Assembly (NCBI RefSeq): GCF_004153455.1
Contig: NZ_SDQE01000010.1
Coordinates: 62,001 to 126,000 of the forward strand
Length of the DNA stretch: 64,000 bases
Direction: 5' to 3'
Source of the DNA: Allopusillimonas ginsengisoli
GTDB lineage: Bacteria > Pseudomonadota > Gammaproteobacteria > Burkholderiales > Burkholderiaceae_B
In this document: one piece after another, positions 51,668 through 59,860 of the stretch
Layout: each line of letters starts with the position of its first letter
Position numbering within the stretch: position 1 is the first letter of the stretch
Made by a program: the position numbers and the translations under genes
The notes under the pieces: model-generated
The model's input: the letters and a program-made list of their open reading frames with translations, nothing else
Told to the model about the DNA's origin: nothing
The model's database searches: none

Positions 51668-53042
51668 AACGTATGACTCCTTGATCCGATGCGGACGCTG
51701 TCGCGCTGCCGCCGTGAATGGTCATGATGGCCTTGACCAGCGCCAGGCCCAGGCCATTGGACTCCGTGTATTCGCTGCGGGATTTATCGCCGCGATAAAA
51801 ACGGCCGAACATGAGATCTATCTGATTCTGCGACATCGGCGGGCCAAGATTTTCAACGGCTACGGTCGACGTTTGCTGATCAGCGTGCGCGCACAGCTTG
51901 ATGACTGATCCCGACTTGCCGTAACGGATGGCGTTGATCACCAGATTATTGACGGCGCGCCGCCACATGACGGGGTTGGCATACCCTGTGCCGCTGGCGT
52001 CGACCTCGAAGCGCATGTCGCGCTCCTGGGCCAGGCCTTCGAAATAATCGGCGATACGGATCAATTCTTCTGACAGCACCAGCGGCGTGCGCTCGATGAC
52101 CACCGCATCCTGGTCGGCACGAGACAGAAAGAGAATATTCTCCACAATATGCGCCAGTCGGGTGAACTCTTCGAGGTTTGACTCGAGTAGCTGCTCGTAC
52201 TCCGCCGGGCTTCTATCCTGGCCCAGCGCTACCTGTGTCTGTCCCATCAGCACATTGATGGGGGTACGTATTTCGTGCGCCAGATCCGCCGAAAACTGCG
52301 ATAGATGTTCGTAGCCTGTCTGCAGTCGATCCAGCATGGCGTTGATCGCGACAACCAGTCGGCGCAGCTCGGTGGGCGCATCTTCATCTCGCAGGCGCAC
52401 GGACAGATTGGCGGGTGATATCTGCGCTGCGCGATTGCTCATGGCGGTCAAGGGCCCCAGACCTCGTCGGAGCAGCATGAACCCCATCAAGGTTGTCAGC
52501 AACACCGCCAAAGCAATGGCCCCAATGACACGCAGCCGGTACACAGCAAGCATGCGCGCCTCTTGCACCATTACGTAGGCCGCAGTTATCTCAACGGTGC
52601 CGCCATCGTCACCAATTTCGGCAAGCGCGGAGACCCATCGGACGCGAATGCCGTCATCCCGCTTCCCTGCCCGCAACGCATCTATCGTCAATGACCGCGC
52701 CACCGGGACCGGCACCAGGTCTGGCGGCGTCATCTTGTCTGGATTCACATTGATGAACGGCGGTTCACCTGCTCGCCTGAAAATACGCACATCCTGCTCA
52801 TTGCCCAGCATGCTTTCGAAAATGCCGGGACGCGCTTCCATTTGCCTGACGTTGTACAGATCATGAAGCAGATTGCGAAAGCGCTCGACCCGGCCAATCA
52901 ACGTGTAGTCAGCGCGAACTTCCAACGCCTGCTTGACGGAAGCATACAGATATACGCCGAGTCCGGATACCACCAGACAGGAGATCAGCGCGAAAGACAG
53001 CGTCACTCGTACCGTTAGGGAACGTAGTGGCCGGCGCTTCAA
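51627..53042 (-). CDS. Sensor histidine kinase, CusS/HprS-like
   Basis: A 471-residue kinase with two membrane helices (about 9-35 and 172-192), a periplasmic sensor of about 135 residues, HAMP, H-box with His256 ([15 protein letters not shown]), N-box [10 protein letters not shown] and G-box [11 protein letters not shown]. This is the heavy-metal sensor class (CusS, CzcS, HprS/YedV). The sensor lacks an obvious His/Cys cluster but has Met residues (VRQMEA, MLGN). It overlaps the response regulator gene by four bases. Confidence 0.93.
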   Translation of the reverse strand: MKRRPLRSLTVRVTLSFALISCLVVSGLGVYLYASVKQALEVRADYTLIGRVERFRNLLHDLYNVRQMEARPGIFESMLGNEQDVRIFRRAGEPPFINVNPDKMTPPDLVPVPVARSLTIDALRAGKRDDGIRVRWVSALAEIGDDGGTVEITAAYVMVQEARMLAVYRLRVIGAIALAVLLTTLMGFMLLRRGLGPLTAMSNRAAQISPANLSVRLRDEDAPTELRRLVVAINAMLDRLQTGYEHLSQFSADLAHEIRTPINVLMGQTQVALGQDRSPAEYEQLLESNLEEFTRLAHIVENILFLSRADQDAVVIERTPLVLSEELIRIADYFEGLAQERDMRFEVDASGTGYANPVMWRRAVNNLVINAIRYGKSGSVIKLCAHADQQTSTVAVENLGPPMSQNQIDLMFGRFYRGDKSRSEYTESNGLGLALVKAIMTIHGGSATASASDQGVIRFSLQFPGEDSGAA

Positions 53043-53710
53043 GGCTGCTCCGAGAACATATAGCCTATGCCACGCACGGTATGGATCAGCTTGGTATCGA
53101 ACGGTGCATCAACCTTGGCCCGCAGCCGCTTGACCGCCACATCTACAACATTGGTGTCGCTATCGAAATTCATATCCCACACCTGCGAGGCGATCACCGC
53201 GCGCGACAAGGCTTCTCCCTGCCTTTTGACCAGCAAATGCAAGAGCATGAATTCTTTGTTGGTCAGCACGATATTGATGCCCTGACGCGTGACCTTGCGA
53301 CGCAAGGGGTCAAGCTGCAGGTCTGCCAGCTGAAAGGTTTCCGACTCGCGCACGACGCCTCGGCGCAGCAAGGTGCGAATCCGCAGCACAAGCTCGGTGA
53401 AGGAAAACGGCTTGATCAGATAATCATCCGCACCCAGTTGCAGACCACGGATGCGGTCATCGACCTGATCACGCGCCGTCAAGAATATGACGGGCACATC
53501 GCACTCGCGCCGCAACTCGCTCATCACTTGCCAGCCATCCTTGCCGGGCAGCATTACATCCAGAATCAAGAGGTCGTAATCCTGCTCACGAGCCATGTGA
53601 AGACCATCCACCCCGTTGCGGGCGAGATCCACCGCATACCCCGACTCCGACAAACCTTTCTTGAGGTAGTCGCCCGTTTTCTGATCATCTTCTACGACAA
53701 GAATGCTCAC
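53039..53710 (-). CDS. OmpR-type response regulator, CusR/HprR-like
   Basis: A 223-residue regulator with receiver Asp51 ([10 protein letters not shown]), Lys in FLTARD and a C-terminal winged helix ending [20 protein letters not shown] and RGIGYMF. The GTG at 53710 has GGGA seven bases before it; a further in-frame start at 53737 adds a tail atypical for the family. It pairs with the kinase downstream. A CusR/HprR-like box lies 54 bp upstream of its start and a second lies before msrP. Confidence 0.93.
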   Translation of the reverse strand: MSILVVEDDQKTGDYLKKGLSESGYAVDLARNGVDGLHMAREQDYDLLILDVMLPGKDGWQVMSELRRECDVPVIFLTARDQVDDRIRGLQLGADDYLIKPFSFTELVLRIRTLLRRGVVRESETFQLADLQLDPLRRKVTRQGINIVLTNKEFMLLHLLVKRQGEALSRAVIASQVWDMNFDSDTNVVDVAVKRLRAKVDAPFDTKLIHTVRGIGYMFSEQP

Positions 53711-53763
53711 GCTGATTCCCTTTGCAATGGACAACACATCTTATCAACTTACACCCGATTATT

Positions 53764-53781
53764 CATGACAAAACTGTCATT
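53764..53781. promoter_or_regulatory. CusR/HprR-like box
   Basis: CATGACAAAACTGTCATT agrees with the E. coli CusR pattern AATGACAA-NN-TTGTCATT at 14 of 16 fixed positions. It lies between the regulator gene and the DUF305 gene, so it can serve both directions. Confidence 0.65.
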
Positions 53782-53889
53782 GGAATGCCATTCAGTTGAC
53801 ACGAGGGGACACCTACGATGTCACAACCTGGCGCGCGTTCAGCTTATGCACAGGCCCCATTTTCATTCTTCCATTTCTGGAGCAAGCAC

Positions 53890-54342
53890 ATGCAGATCAA
53901 GAAGTCCAGCCTGTTTCACCACGCCTCGCGACAGCTAGGTGTCATCCTGTTCCTTTGTCTGGCGGGCGCATCCGCCAATGCTCACCAAGGCCATCAGCAC
54001 GGACAGGCCGCCTCCGACGCAAGCCCGCCACCTGTTTTTGTGGCCAGCACCTCAAAGTCATTTGCAGCATTGATGGACGACGCGATGGCCGTGATGGACG
54101 ACGGCATGCTGCGCGCACCGATGAACGGCCAAGCCAATCATGACTTCATCACCATGATGCTGCCACATCACCAGGGCGCGGTCGACATGGCCAAAGCCGT
54201 GCTGCTCTATACCGAGGATCCCGAAATCCGAAATCTTGCCCTGGGCATCATCGCCGAACAGCAAACCGACATTCAGGTCATGCAGGCATGGCTGAATCAT
54301 CACGCAGACAAATCAGATAAATCAGATAAATCAGCCAAATAG
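53890..54342 (+). CDS. DUF305 periplasmic protein
   Basis: A 150-residue exported protein (signal peptide to about ANAHQ) with a His-rich N-terminus (HQGHQHG) and the DUF305 core HDFITMMLPHHQGAVDMAKAV and IIAEQQTDIQVMQAWL. DUF305 proteins are ferritin-like helical bundles often near copper or heavy-metal genes. The C-terminus is a short triple repeat KSD-KSD-KSA from a 9-bp DNA repeat (54310-54336). Its place beside a CusR-like box suggests metal- or oxidant-dependent expression. Confidence 0.85.
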   Translation: MQIKKSSLFHHASRQLGVILFLCLAGASANAHQGHQHGQAASDASPPPVFVASTSKSFAALMDDAMAVMDDGMLRAPMNGQANHDFITMMLPHHQGAVDMAKAVLLYTEDPEIRNLALGIIAEQQTDIQVMQAWLNHHADKSDKSDKSAK

Positions 54343-54397
54343 GCTGCGTCCCTCTTTTTCAACCCGTAGCGCAGTCTGTCGGCTGCACTGCTTTGCC

Positions 54398-54417
54398 CTC
54401 CGGCGGGAACGCCGGAG
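54398..54417 (+). other. Intercistronic hairpin
   Basis: CTCCGGCG, tetraloop GGAA, CGCCGGAG: eight perfect pairs in the 92-bp gap between the DUF305 and propeller genes. No T-run. Likely an mRNA processing or stability element that sets relative expression. Confidence 0.55.
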
Positions 54418-54434
54418 CTTCTCGGAGCATCAAG

Positions 54435-55826
54435 ATGAAAAAAACCACTGCTTTCTATGCAATCGCGGCAACCACGCTATGCGTCAATAGCGCCTGGGCA
54501 TTGCCATCTTCTCACGATCGCGTCTACACCGCCGATCAGAACAGCAACACGGTATCTGTGGTAGACCCGGTATCCAATACGCTATTGGGGCAGATCAAGC
54601 TCGGCAACCAACGGCCCGACTTGCTCTCGCCGCTCTATAAGGGGCAAATCAACGTGCATGGCATGGGGTTCTCTCCAGACCACAAGACCTTGCTGGTCGT
54701 CTCGAATGGTTCGAACTCCGCCACCTTCATCGATACCGCCACCAACGAGGTGAAAGGTACGACTTATCTCGGACGCTCTCCTCACGAGGGCTTTTTTACC
54801 GCTGATGGCAAGGAAGTGTGGGTGGTTGTGCGCGGCGAAGACTATATTTCGGTGATCGATCCGAACACCTACAAGGAGACCAGCCGCATCCAGACCAACC
54901 TGGGCCCCGGCATGGTGATCTTTCATCCCGACGGCAAACTGGCCTTTGTTGTATCCAGCTTCACGCCCAAGGTCGACGTGATTGATGTCAAAACCCACAA
55001 GATCATCAAGAAGATCGATGTGGTGAGTCCGTTCTCGCCCTTCTTGCAGATCACGCCTGACAACAGCGAGATCTGGATGACGCATAAGGATGTGGGCAAG
55101 ATCACGCGCATCGACACGAAAACCCTGGAAGTCGTGGGCGTGATGGATGTTGGCTTCATCACCAATCATATTTCCTTCGCCACCGTCGGCGGAAAAACCT
55201 ATGCCTACGTCACGGTGGGCGGTGAAAATTCGGTGAAGGTCTACACCACAGACAAGACCGCAAAACTGGTCGAAACCATTCCGGTCGGCGCACTGCCGCA
55301 TGGCATATGGACCTCTGACGACAGCAGCCGGGTCTACGTAGGCCTGGAAAACGGCGATGCGCTCGATGTCATCGACACTGCCTCGAATAAAGTCGTGGCG
55401 CGGGTTCCCGTTGGCCAGGCACCCCAGGCGCTGGCATTTTTATCGAATGCAGTCCCCGAAGGTAAAGGCGATGCAAATCTGGTTCCCCGCGTCAACGTAG
55501 ATCCAGTCAATATTTCGCTCAAGCCAGTCAAAGCAGATGGCCGTGGTTTTGTCGTCCTGCGCAACCTGGGTGTAGTCGATGCGCTTGAAGTAAACCTGTT
55601 CAAGCTGAAACCTGACACTGTCTACACCGTATACCTGAATGGCGTGGAGGCGCCGGCGGCCAGCTTCAAGACCGACCCGACCGGCAAGGCGGCCGGTACG
55701 ATGATCGCTCCCTTGCGTCAGCCAGCAAAGCCCGACGCAAAAACGGAAGCCGTCAGCAACAACATCATCGTCATGGAAGGCGATACACCGGTTAACGCCA
55801 AGCAGGCGGCGTTGGCCAGCGTGTAA
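54435..55826 (+). CDS. Periplasmic YncE-like beta-propeller protein
   Basis: The 463-residue protein has a signal peptide ending near SAWALP and a seven-bladed propeller of YVTN/YncE type (VYTADQNSNTVSVVDPVSN, ISVIDPNTYKETSRI, DVIDTASNKVVARVPVG), then a C-terminal beta domain of about 100 residues (FVVLRNLGVVDALEVNLFKL). Relatives bind DNA, haem or metal, or act as surface antigens; the role is unsettled. It follows the DUF305 gene and ends in a strong bidirectional terminator. Confidence 0.83.
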   Translation: MKKTTAFYAIAATTLCVNSAWALPSSHDRVYTADQNSNTVSVVDPVSNTLLGQIKLGNQRPDLLSPLYKGQINVHGMGFSPDHKTLLVVSNGSNSATFIDTATNEVKGTTYLGRSPHEGFFTADGKEVWVVVRGEDYISVIDPNTYKETSRIQTNLGPGMVIFHPDGKLAFVVSSFTPKVDVIDVKTHKIIKKIDVVSPFSPFLQITPDNSEIWMTHKDVGKITRIDTKTLEVVGVMDVGFITNHISFATVGGKTYAYVTVGGENSVKVYTTDKTAKLVETIPVGALPHGIWTSDDSSRVYVGLENGDALDVIDTASNKVVARVPVGQAPQALAFLSNAVPEGKGDANLVPRVNVDPVNISLKPVKADGRGFVVLRNLGVVDALEVNLFKLKPDTVYTVYLNGVEAPAASFKTDPTGKAAGTMIAPLRQPAKPDAKTEAVSNNIIVMEGDTPVNAKQAALASV

Positions 55827-55835
55827 GGCTTGTTG

Positions 55836-55882
55836 AAAAAGCGTGCCGACCAAAAAACTCTTGGTCAGCACGCTTTTTTTTG
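55836..55882. terminator. Bidirectional intrinsic terminator
   Basis: The stem GCGTGC-C-GACCAA (55841-55853) pairs with TTGGTC-A-GCACGC (55861-55873) with one mismatch, and is followed by nine T (55874-55882). An A-run (55836-55840) before it lets the element also end the msrPQ transcript from the other strand. Confidence 0.92.
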
Positions 55883-55983
55883 TTTCAAGAATGATTTGTA
55901 TGCGATCACACTTGCTTTAGCGTTAGCCTTTGCCTGCCAGCCCCCCTTCCAGGCGGCGCTGCGTTGTCAGGCAACATGACTGA

Positions 55984-56631
55984 TTACCCACGGGTGTGAC
56001 TGCGATGACGAAGCCGATAGAAGAGCCGTATGAGCAGCAATACCGCCAGTATGCCCCCGTACACGTATGGTTCAAGAAAATCGTTCTTGCCTGACCTTAC
56101 AAGCCAGAAATGCAAAACAGACAATGCAGCAATAACGTAAACGCTGCGATGCAGCGTCTGCCAGCCGCGCCCGAGACGCCGCATCCAACCTTGGGTCGAT
56201 GTCAGCGCCAAGGCCAGCATGGGTACGAAGGCCAGCATCCCGACCGTAATGAACGTACGTTGAACGACATCTTCCCACATGAGTGCGAATGAGCCGCTGC
56301 GTTCCCAGAAGGCCCAGCCCAGCAAATGCAAAAAGGTGTAGAAGAAGGCGAACAAGCCGAGCATGCGGCGTAGCCGCACCAAGGCGGGTTGCGCGATCAA
56401 GCGACGCAGCGGTGTTACGGCCAGCGTGACACCCAGGGCCACCAGAGCCCAGATACCGGACGATCTGATGAGAAACTCCGGTGGATTGGCGCCAAGCCCA
56501 TCCGAGAACCCCAGCCATATCCAGCGCAACAGCGGGTACAGCCCCAATAGAAACACTAGCGGCTTGGCCCGCGCGACATCCTGCGCCGTCCAGTTGCGCC
56601 GACTTGCCATCTGCTTCGCTGCCGAGAACAT
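55984..56631 (-). CDS. msrQ: Protein-methionine-sulfoxide reductase haem-binding subunit MsrQ
   Basis: A 215-residue membrane protein of six helices of the ferric-reductase-like class. The His residues of the haem helices are in YTFLHLLGWAFW, GWQTLHRSVYVI and ALSVLHFWLV. It passes electrons from the quinone pool to MsrP. It begins one base after the msrP stop. ATG 56631 was chosen; a longer frame into msrP is a shadow. Confidence 0.93.
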   Translation of the reverse strand: MFSAAKQMASRRNWTAQDVARAKPLVFLLGLYPLLRWIWLGFSDGLGANPPEFLIRSSGIWALVALGVTLAVTPLRRLIAQPALVRLRRMLGLFAFFYTFLHLLGWAFWERSGSFALMWEDVVQRTFITVGMLAFVPMLALALTSTQGWMRRLGRGWQTLHRSVYVIAALSVLHFWLVRSGKNDFLEPYVYGGILAVLLLIRLFYRLRHRSHTRG

Positions 56632-56632
56632 G

Positions 56633-57613
56633 CTAATAGTTCCTTCGTAAATCCATGCCCGCGTAGAGGCTGGCCACCTGCTCGCCATAGCCGTTGTACA
56701 TGAGCGTATCGACACGCGGCGCAAAAAAACCATCTCCTATCCTGCGCTCTGTCGCCTGGCTCCAGCGCGGGTGAGGCACGGCAGGATTCACGTTAGCATA
56801 GAAGCCATATTCGTTAGGCGCGATTTTCACCCAGCTTGTCTCTGGCAAGTTTTCCAGCAAACGAATCTTGACAATCGACTTTCCCGACTTGAAGCCATAT
56901 TTCCAGGGCACGGCCACACGCATAGGCGCGCCATTCTGATTTGGCAACAGCTTGCCGTACACGCCAAATACCAGCATCACCAAAGGATGCATGGCCTCGT
57001 CCATGCGCAATGCTTCCACATAAGGCCAGTCTATGATGCGCGACCTGAGCCCGGGCATGTTATCTGGTTGCGTGGCAGACACAAACTGGACGTACTTTGC
57101 CTTGCTGGTCGGTTGAACCTGCTTGAGCAATGTGGAGAGCGAATACCCGCTCCAGGGAATGACCATGGACCAGGCCTCAACGCAGCGCAGGCGGTACACG
57201 CGCTCTTCAATGCTGGCCAGTTTCAGCAGATCGTCAATATCGAAACTGCGAGGTTTTTCGACTTCGCCTTCGATCTCCACCACCCATGGTCGCGTCCGCA
57301 TTTTGTGTGCGTACCCGACAGGATCGGTTTTACCGGTTCCGAACTCATAAAAATTATTGTAGCCGCTCACATCCTCTTCGGAGGTCAGTTTATTCTTTAG
57401 CCAATAGTCGGGGTTGGGTGTGCCCGCCAGACGGCCTGAGGGCTGAGCGCTCATCGCTGCGCCGCCGCTCAATAGACTGCCGCCCAGCATGCCGCCGGCG
57501 CCAAGGGTAAGGGCGCCGGCGCCGGCCCGCCGTAACCAAGTGCGCCGTGATTGCCAGACAGCTTCGGCGGTGATTTCGGATGGTGGAATGTAAGGCTGTT
57601 TTATGCGTGCCAT
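56633..57613 (-). CDS. msrP: Protein-methionine-sulfoxide reductase catalytic subunit MsrP
   Basis: The 326-residue molybdopterin enzyme has a twin-arginine signal ([20 protein letters not shown]) and the molybdenum ligand Cys144 in [18 protein letters not shown], with [19 protein letters not shown] before it. It repairs oxidised Met in periplasmic proteins after hypochlorite or peroxide stress. It forms an operon with msrQ. A CusR/HprR-like box lies 127-144 bp before the start. Confidence 0.95.
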   Translation of the reverse strand: MARIKQPYIPPSEITAEAVWQSRRTWLRRAGAGALTLGAGGMLGGSLLSGGAAMSAQPSGRLAGTPNPDYWLKNKLTSEEDVSGYNNFYEFGTGKTDPVGYAHKMRTRPWVVEIEGEVEKPRSFDIDDLLKLASIEERVYRLRCVEAWSMVIPWSGYSLSTLLKQVQPTSKAKYVQFVSATQPDNMPGLRSRIIDWPYVEALRMDEAMHPLVMLVFGVYGKLLPNQNGAPMRVAVPWKYGFKSGKSIVKIRLLENLPETSWVKIAPNEYGFYANVNPAVPHPRWSQATERRIGDGFFAPRVDTLMYNGYGEQVASLYAGMDLRRNY

Positions 57614-57739
57614 GTTCTGAGACTCCTGTATGGGAAGCGACGCTTTGCAAACGGGAGGTAAGCGGTTGGCGGCGATCGCCAGCCCAGCTAGCCAAGTATC
57701 CACTTTAAGGATAGCGGTCTGACAGCTTGGTGACGAAAG

Positions 57740-57757
57740 GATGACAAATTTGTCGTT
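57740..57757. promoter_or_regulatory. CusR/HprR-like box upstream of msrP
   Basis: GATGACAAATTTGTCGTT agrees with AATGACAA-NN-TTGTCATT at 14 of 16 fixed positions and includes the uninterrupted palindrome GACAAATTTGTC. It lies in the 180-bp gap between msrP and the MFS gene. Confidence 0.65.
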
Positions 57758-57793
57758 AAACCGCCATCCAGCCTATGGCACTCAGTCAATGCA

Positions 57794-59410
57794 TTAAATC
57801 AAGCCGGCACGAGGATGATTAATGGCCAGAAAATGGCGAACAAGGGGTTTTTCGCTACCTTCATGGAAATGTAGCGCCTCGTTCTGAATATCAGCATCTG
57901 CCCGCGAAACACGGCGGTGCTGGCGAAGATGCTCGGCCCACGACTCAACCGTAAACCATTCGAGCAGCATATCGGGGTTGGCAGCGTCTTCAGAGACCCC
58001 CCAACTGTAGGCGCCATCGCGACGTCGCTCTTCAGAGAGCTTTGCCAGTATCTTCAGGAACGCGGCACGGTTTACGGGCAGCACACGGTACTCAACCAAG
58101 ATCATGACGGGTCCACGGTCATGTTCGATCGGCGTGGTTGTGAGCGGCTCGGGCCAATGATTGGATGGCACGAGGTCGGCCTCGCCCCGCGGCAGCTTGA
58201 GACGATGGCTGATCAGCCCAACCACGACAAGCCCGCCAGCACCCGCCAGCAGGGTGAAGGGCACGCCTATCAGTTCGGCGATGGCGCCCCAGGTCAGGCT
58301 GCCTGCTGTCATGGCGCCATTGAAGACGGTCAGATAGACCGCCAATGAGCGGCCACGAACCCAGTTGGGCAAGATAGACTGCGCGACGCCGTTCAATGTC
58401 GTCAATGCTGTGATCCAGGAAGCGCCCAGGAACAACAGCGCGATAACCGCCGCCCACTGCGGCGGGGCAAAGGAAAGAAACGCCATGACCGCAGCGGACA
58501 GCAATGCAGCCCCCAGCAACAGACCATCCGCGCTCAGCGTCTCGCGTAGTCGAGGCAGAAGAATCGCCCCCACGATCGCCCCCAGGCCAACCGACCCGAG
58601 CAATATCCCGTAAAAGCCTGCCCCGCCGCCGAGCACATTGCGTGCAACCAATGGCAGCAGCGCCCACACCGAACTGGCCAATGCAAAAAAGAGAAACGCG
58701 CGCACCAGTACAACATGCAGTTCACGGCTGGCACGCGCGTACCGCAAACCTGCGCGGAAGGCACCCAGAAAGCGCTCTGACAGCGCATCTTCGGTGGTTG
58801 CCGGCCGCCGCCACCAGAGCAGCGCGCAAATCACGAACACATAGCTGATGACATCGACACCATAGGTGACTGATGCCCCTAGGCTGGCCAGAATCAGGCC
58901 GCCAAGCGCGGGACCAATGGCGCGTGCAATATTGACCCCCAATGAGTTGAGCGCAACCGCGTTCTTGAGATCCTGTTTCTCGACCAGTTCGGGCACAATG
59001 GCCTGCCAGGTTGGGCCCATCAGCGCTGCGCCTATGCCGCCAAAGAACGTGAGCGCGATAAGCGAGGTAACGGACTGCAATCCTGTTGCCGAAAGCAGCA
59101 TCAGGCAGATGCTGACCGTGCCCAACAGCAACTGGATGCCAATCAAGAACTTGCGGCGATCAAGGATATCGGACAGCACACCCGCGGGAATGGCCAGCAG
59201 AAAAATAGGTAAGGTTGCGGCTGCCTGAACCAGTGCCACAGCGGTGGGCGAAGTGGAGAGGTCAGTCATCAGCCAGGCGCTGGCCACATCACGAATGAAG
59301 CTGCCGGTATTGCCAACAATGGTGGCGACCCACAGAACCGCGAACAATGTTTGCCGCAACGGCGCAAAACCACTTGATGGGGTGCTTGCTGCAGGAGCTT
59401 GTTCCGTCAT
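57794..59410 (-). CDS. MFS exporter (EntS-like) with C-terminal ABM-like domain
   Basis: A 538-residue protein. The first about 410 residues form a twelve-helix MFS_3 exporter (FIRDVASAWLMTDLSTSP, AIPAGVLSDILDRRKFLIG, KNAVALNSLGVNIARAIGPA). The last 100 residues (VEYRVLPVNRAAFLKILAKL, WGVSEDAANPDMLLEWFTVE, HFHEGSEKPLVRHFLA) are a dimeric alpha-beta barrel resembling antibiotic-biosynthesis monooxygenase domains. The fusion recurs in this exporter subgroup. ATG 59410 overlaps the DoxX stop by four bases. Substrate unknown. Confidence 0.88.
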   Translation of the reverse strand: MTEQAPAASTPSSGFAPLRQTLFAVLWVATIVGNTGSFIRDVASAWLMTDLSTSPTAVALVQAAATLPIFLLAIPAGVLSDILDRRKFLIGIQLLLGTVSICLMLLSATGLQSVTSLIALTFFGGIGAALMGPTWQAIVPELVEKQDLKNAVALNSLGVNIARAIGPALGGLILASLGASVTYGVDVISYVFVICALLWWRRPATTEDALSERFLGAFRAGLRYARASRELHVVLVRAFLFFALASSVWALLPLVARNVLGGGAGFYGILLGSVGLGAIVGAILLPRLRETLSADGLLLGAALLSAAVMAFLSFAPPQWAAVIALLFLGASWITALTTLNGVAQSILPNWVRGRSLAVYLTVFNGAMTAGSLTWGAIAELIGVPFTLLAGAGGLVVVGLISHRLKLPRGEADLVPSNHWPEPLTTTPIEHDRGPVMILVEYRVLPVNRAAFLKILAKLSEERRRDGAYSWGVSEDAANPDMLLEWFTVESWAEHLRQHRRVSRADADIQNEALHFHEGSEKPLVRHFLAINHPRAGLI

Positions 59411-59847
59411 GCCCGTTTCCCTTGTAGGTCTAACCATGCGATCAACAGAAAACCGCCAACCAAACCGAGATGCTCAAAAAATGCGTTGGCGGCCAAAAAG
59501 CGTTCCTGCCCACCGGGCAGTTCCCAGAATCGAAGCGCAATGAAGTTAGCTGCCATTGTAAATCCCGCCAACGCCAACGCGCCGAGCCATCGGCCACGAC
59601 CCAAAAGTATCATCAGGGAAGCGGACAGCTCAAGCGCGATGGTGAGTACGGCAAAGAGTGGTGCAGGCGACAGTCCAAAGTGCTGCATTTCAGCGATGGC
59701 GCCAGGAAAATCGGTGAGTTTGACCAGCCCCCCTTGCAAGTATGCGGCGCAAAGCCCGAGGTAAGCGACCCAGCGAATCACTGGCGTGCCGAACCACCGC
59801 CTGGCCAGCGGCGCCTGGCGCCGCTCAACAGAACATCTCGTGATCAT
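59407..59847 (-). CDS. DoxX family membrane protein
   Basis: A 146-residue protein with four hydrophobic helices and the DoxX/DoxD features YLQGGLVKLTDFPG, FGLSPAPLFAVLTIALELSA and ANAFFEHLGLVGGFLLIAW. It sits between the amidohydrolase and MFS genes, with an ATGA overlap to the latter. DoxX proteins are linked to quinone and thiol redox balance. ATG 59847 was chosen; longer frames lie inside the amidohydrolase gene. Confidence 0.88.
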   Translation of the reverse strand: MITRCSVERRQAPLARRWFGTPVIRWVAYLGLCAAYLQGGLVKLTDFPGAIAEMQHFGLSPAPLFAVLTIALELSASLMILLGRGRWLGALALAGFTMAANFIALRFWELPGGQERFLAANAFFEHLGLVGGFLLIAWLDLQGKRA

Positions 59848-59860
59848 TGTGCAAACTATC

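Noticed and set aside
53819-53846. TGTCACA before the DUF305 gene as an ECF41 promoter
   Set aside because: The bases after a 16-base spacer are GCTT, so the second element is absent.
54310-54336. 9-bp tandem repeat as a phase-variation tract
   Set aside because: The unit length is a multiple of three, so copy changes would only add or remove KSD triplets at the DUF305 C-terminus.
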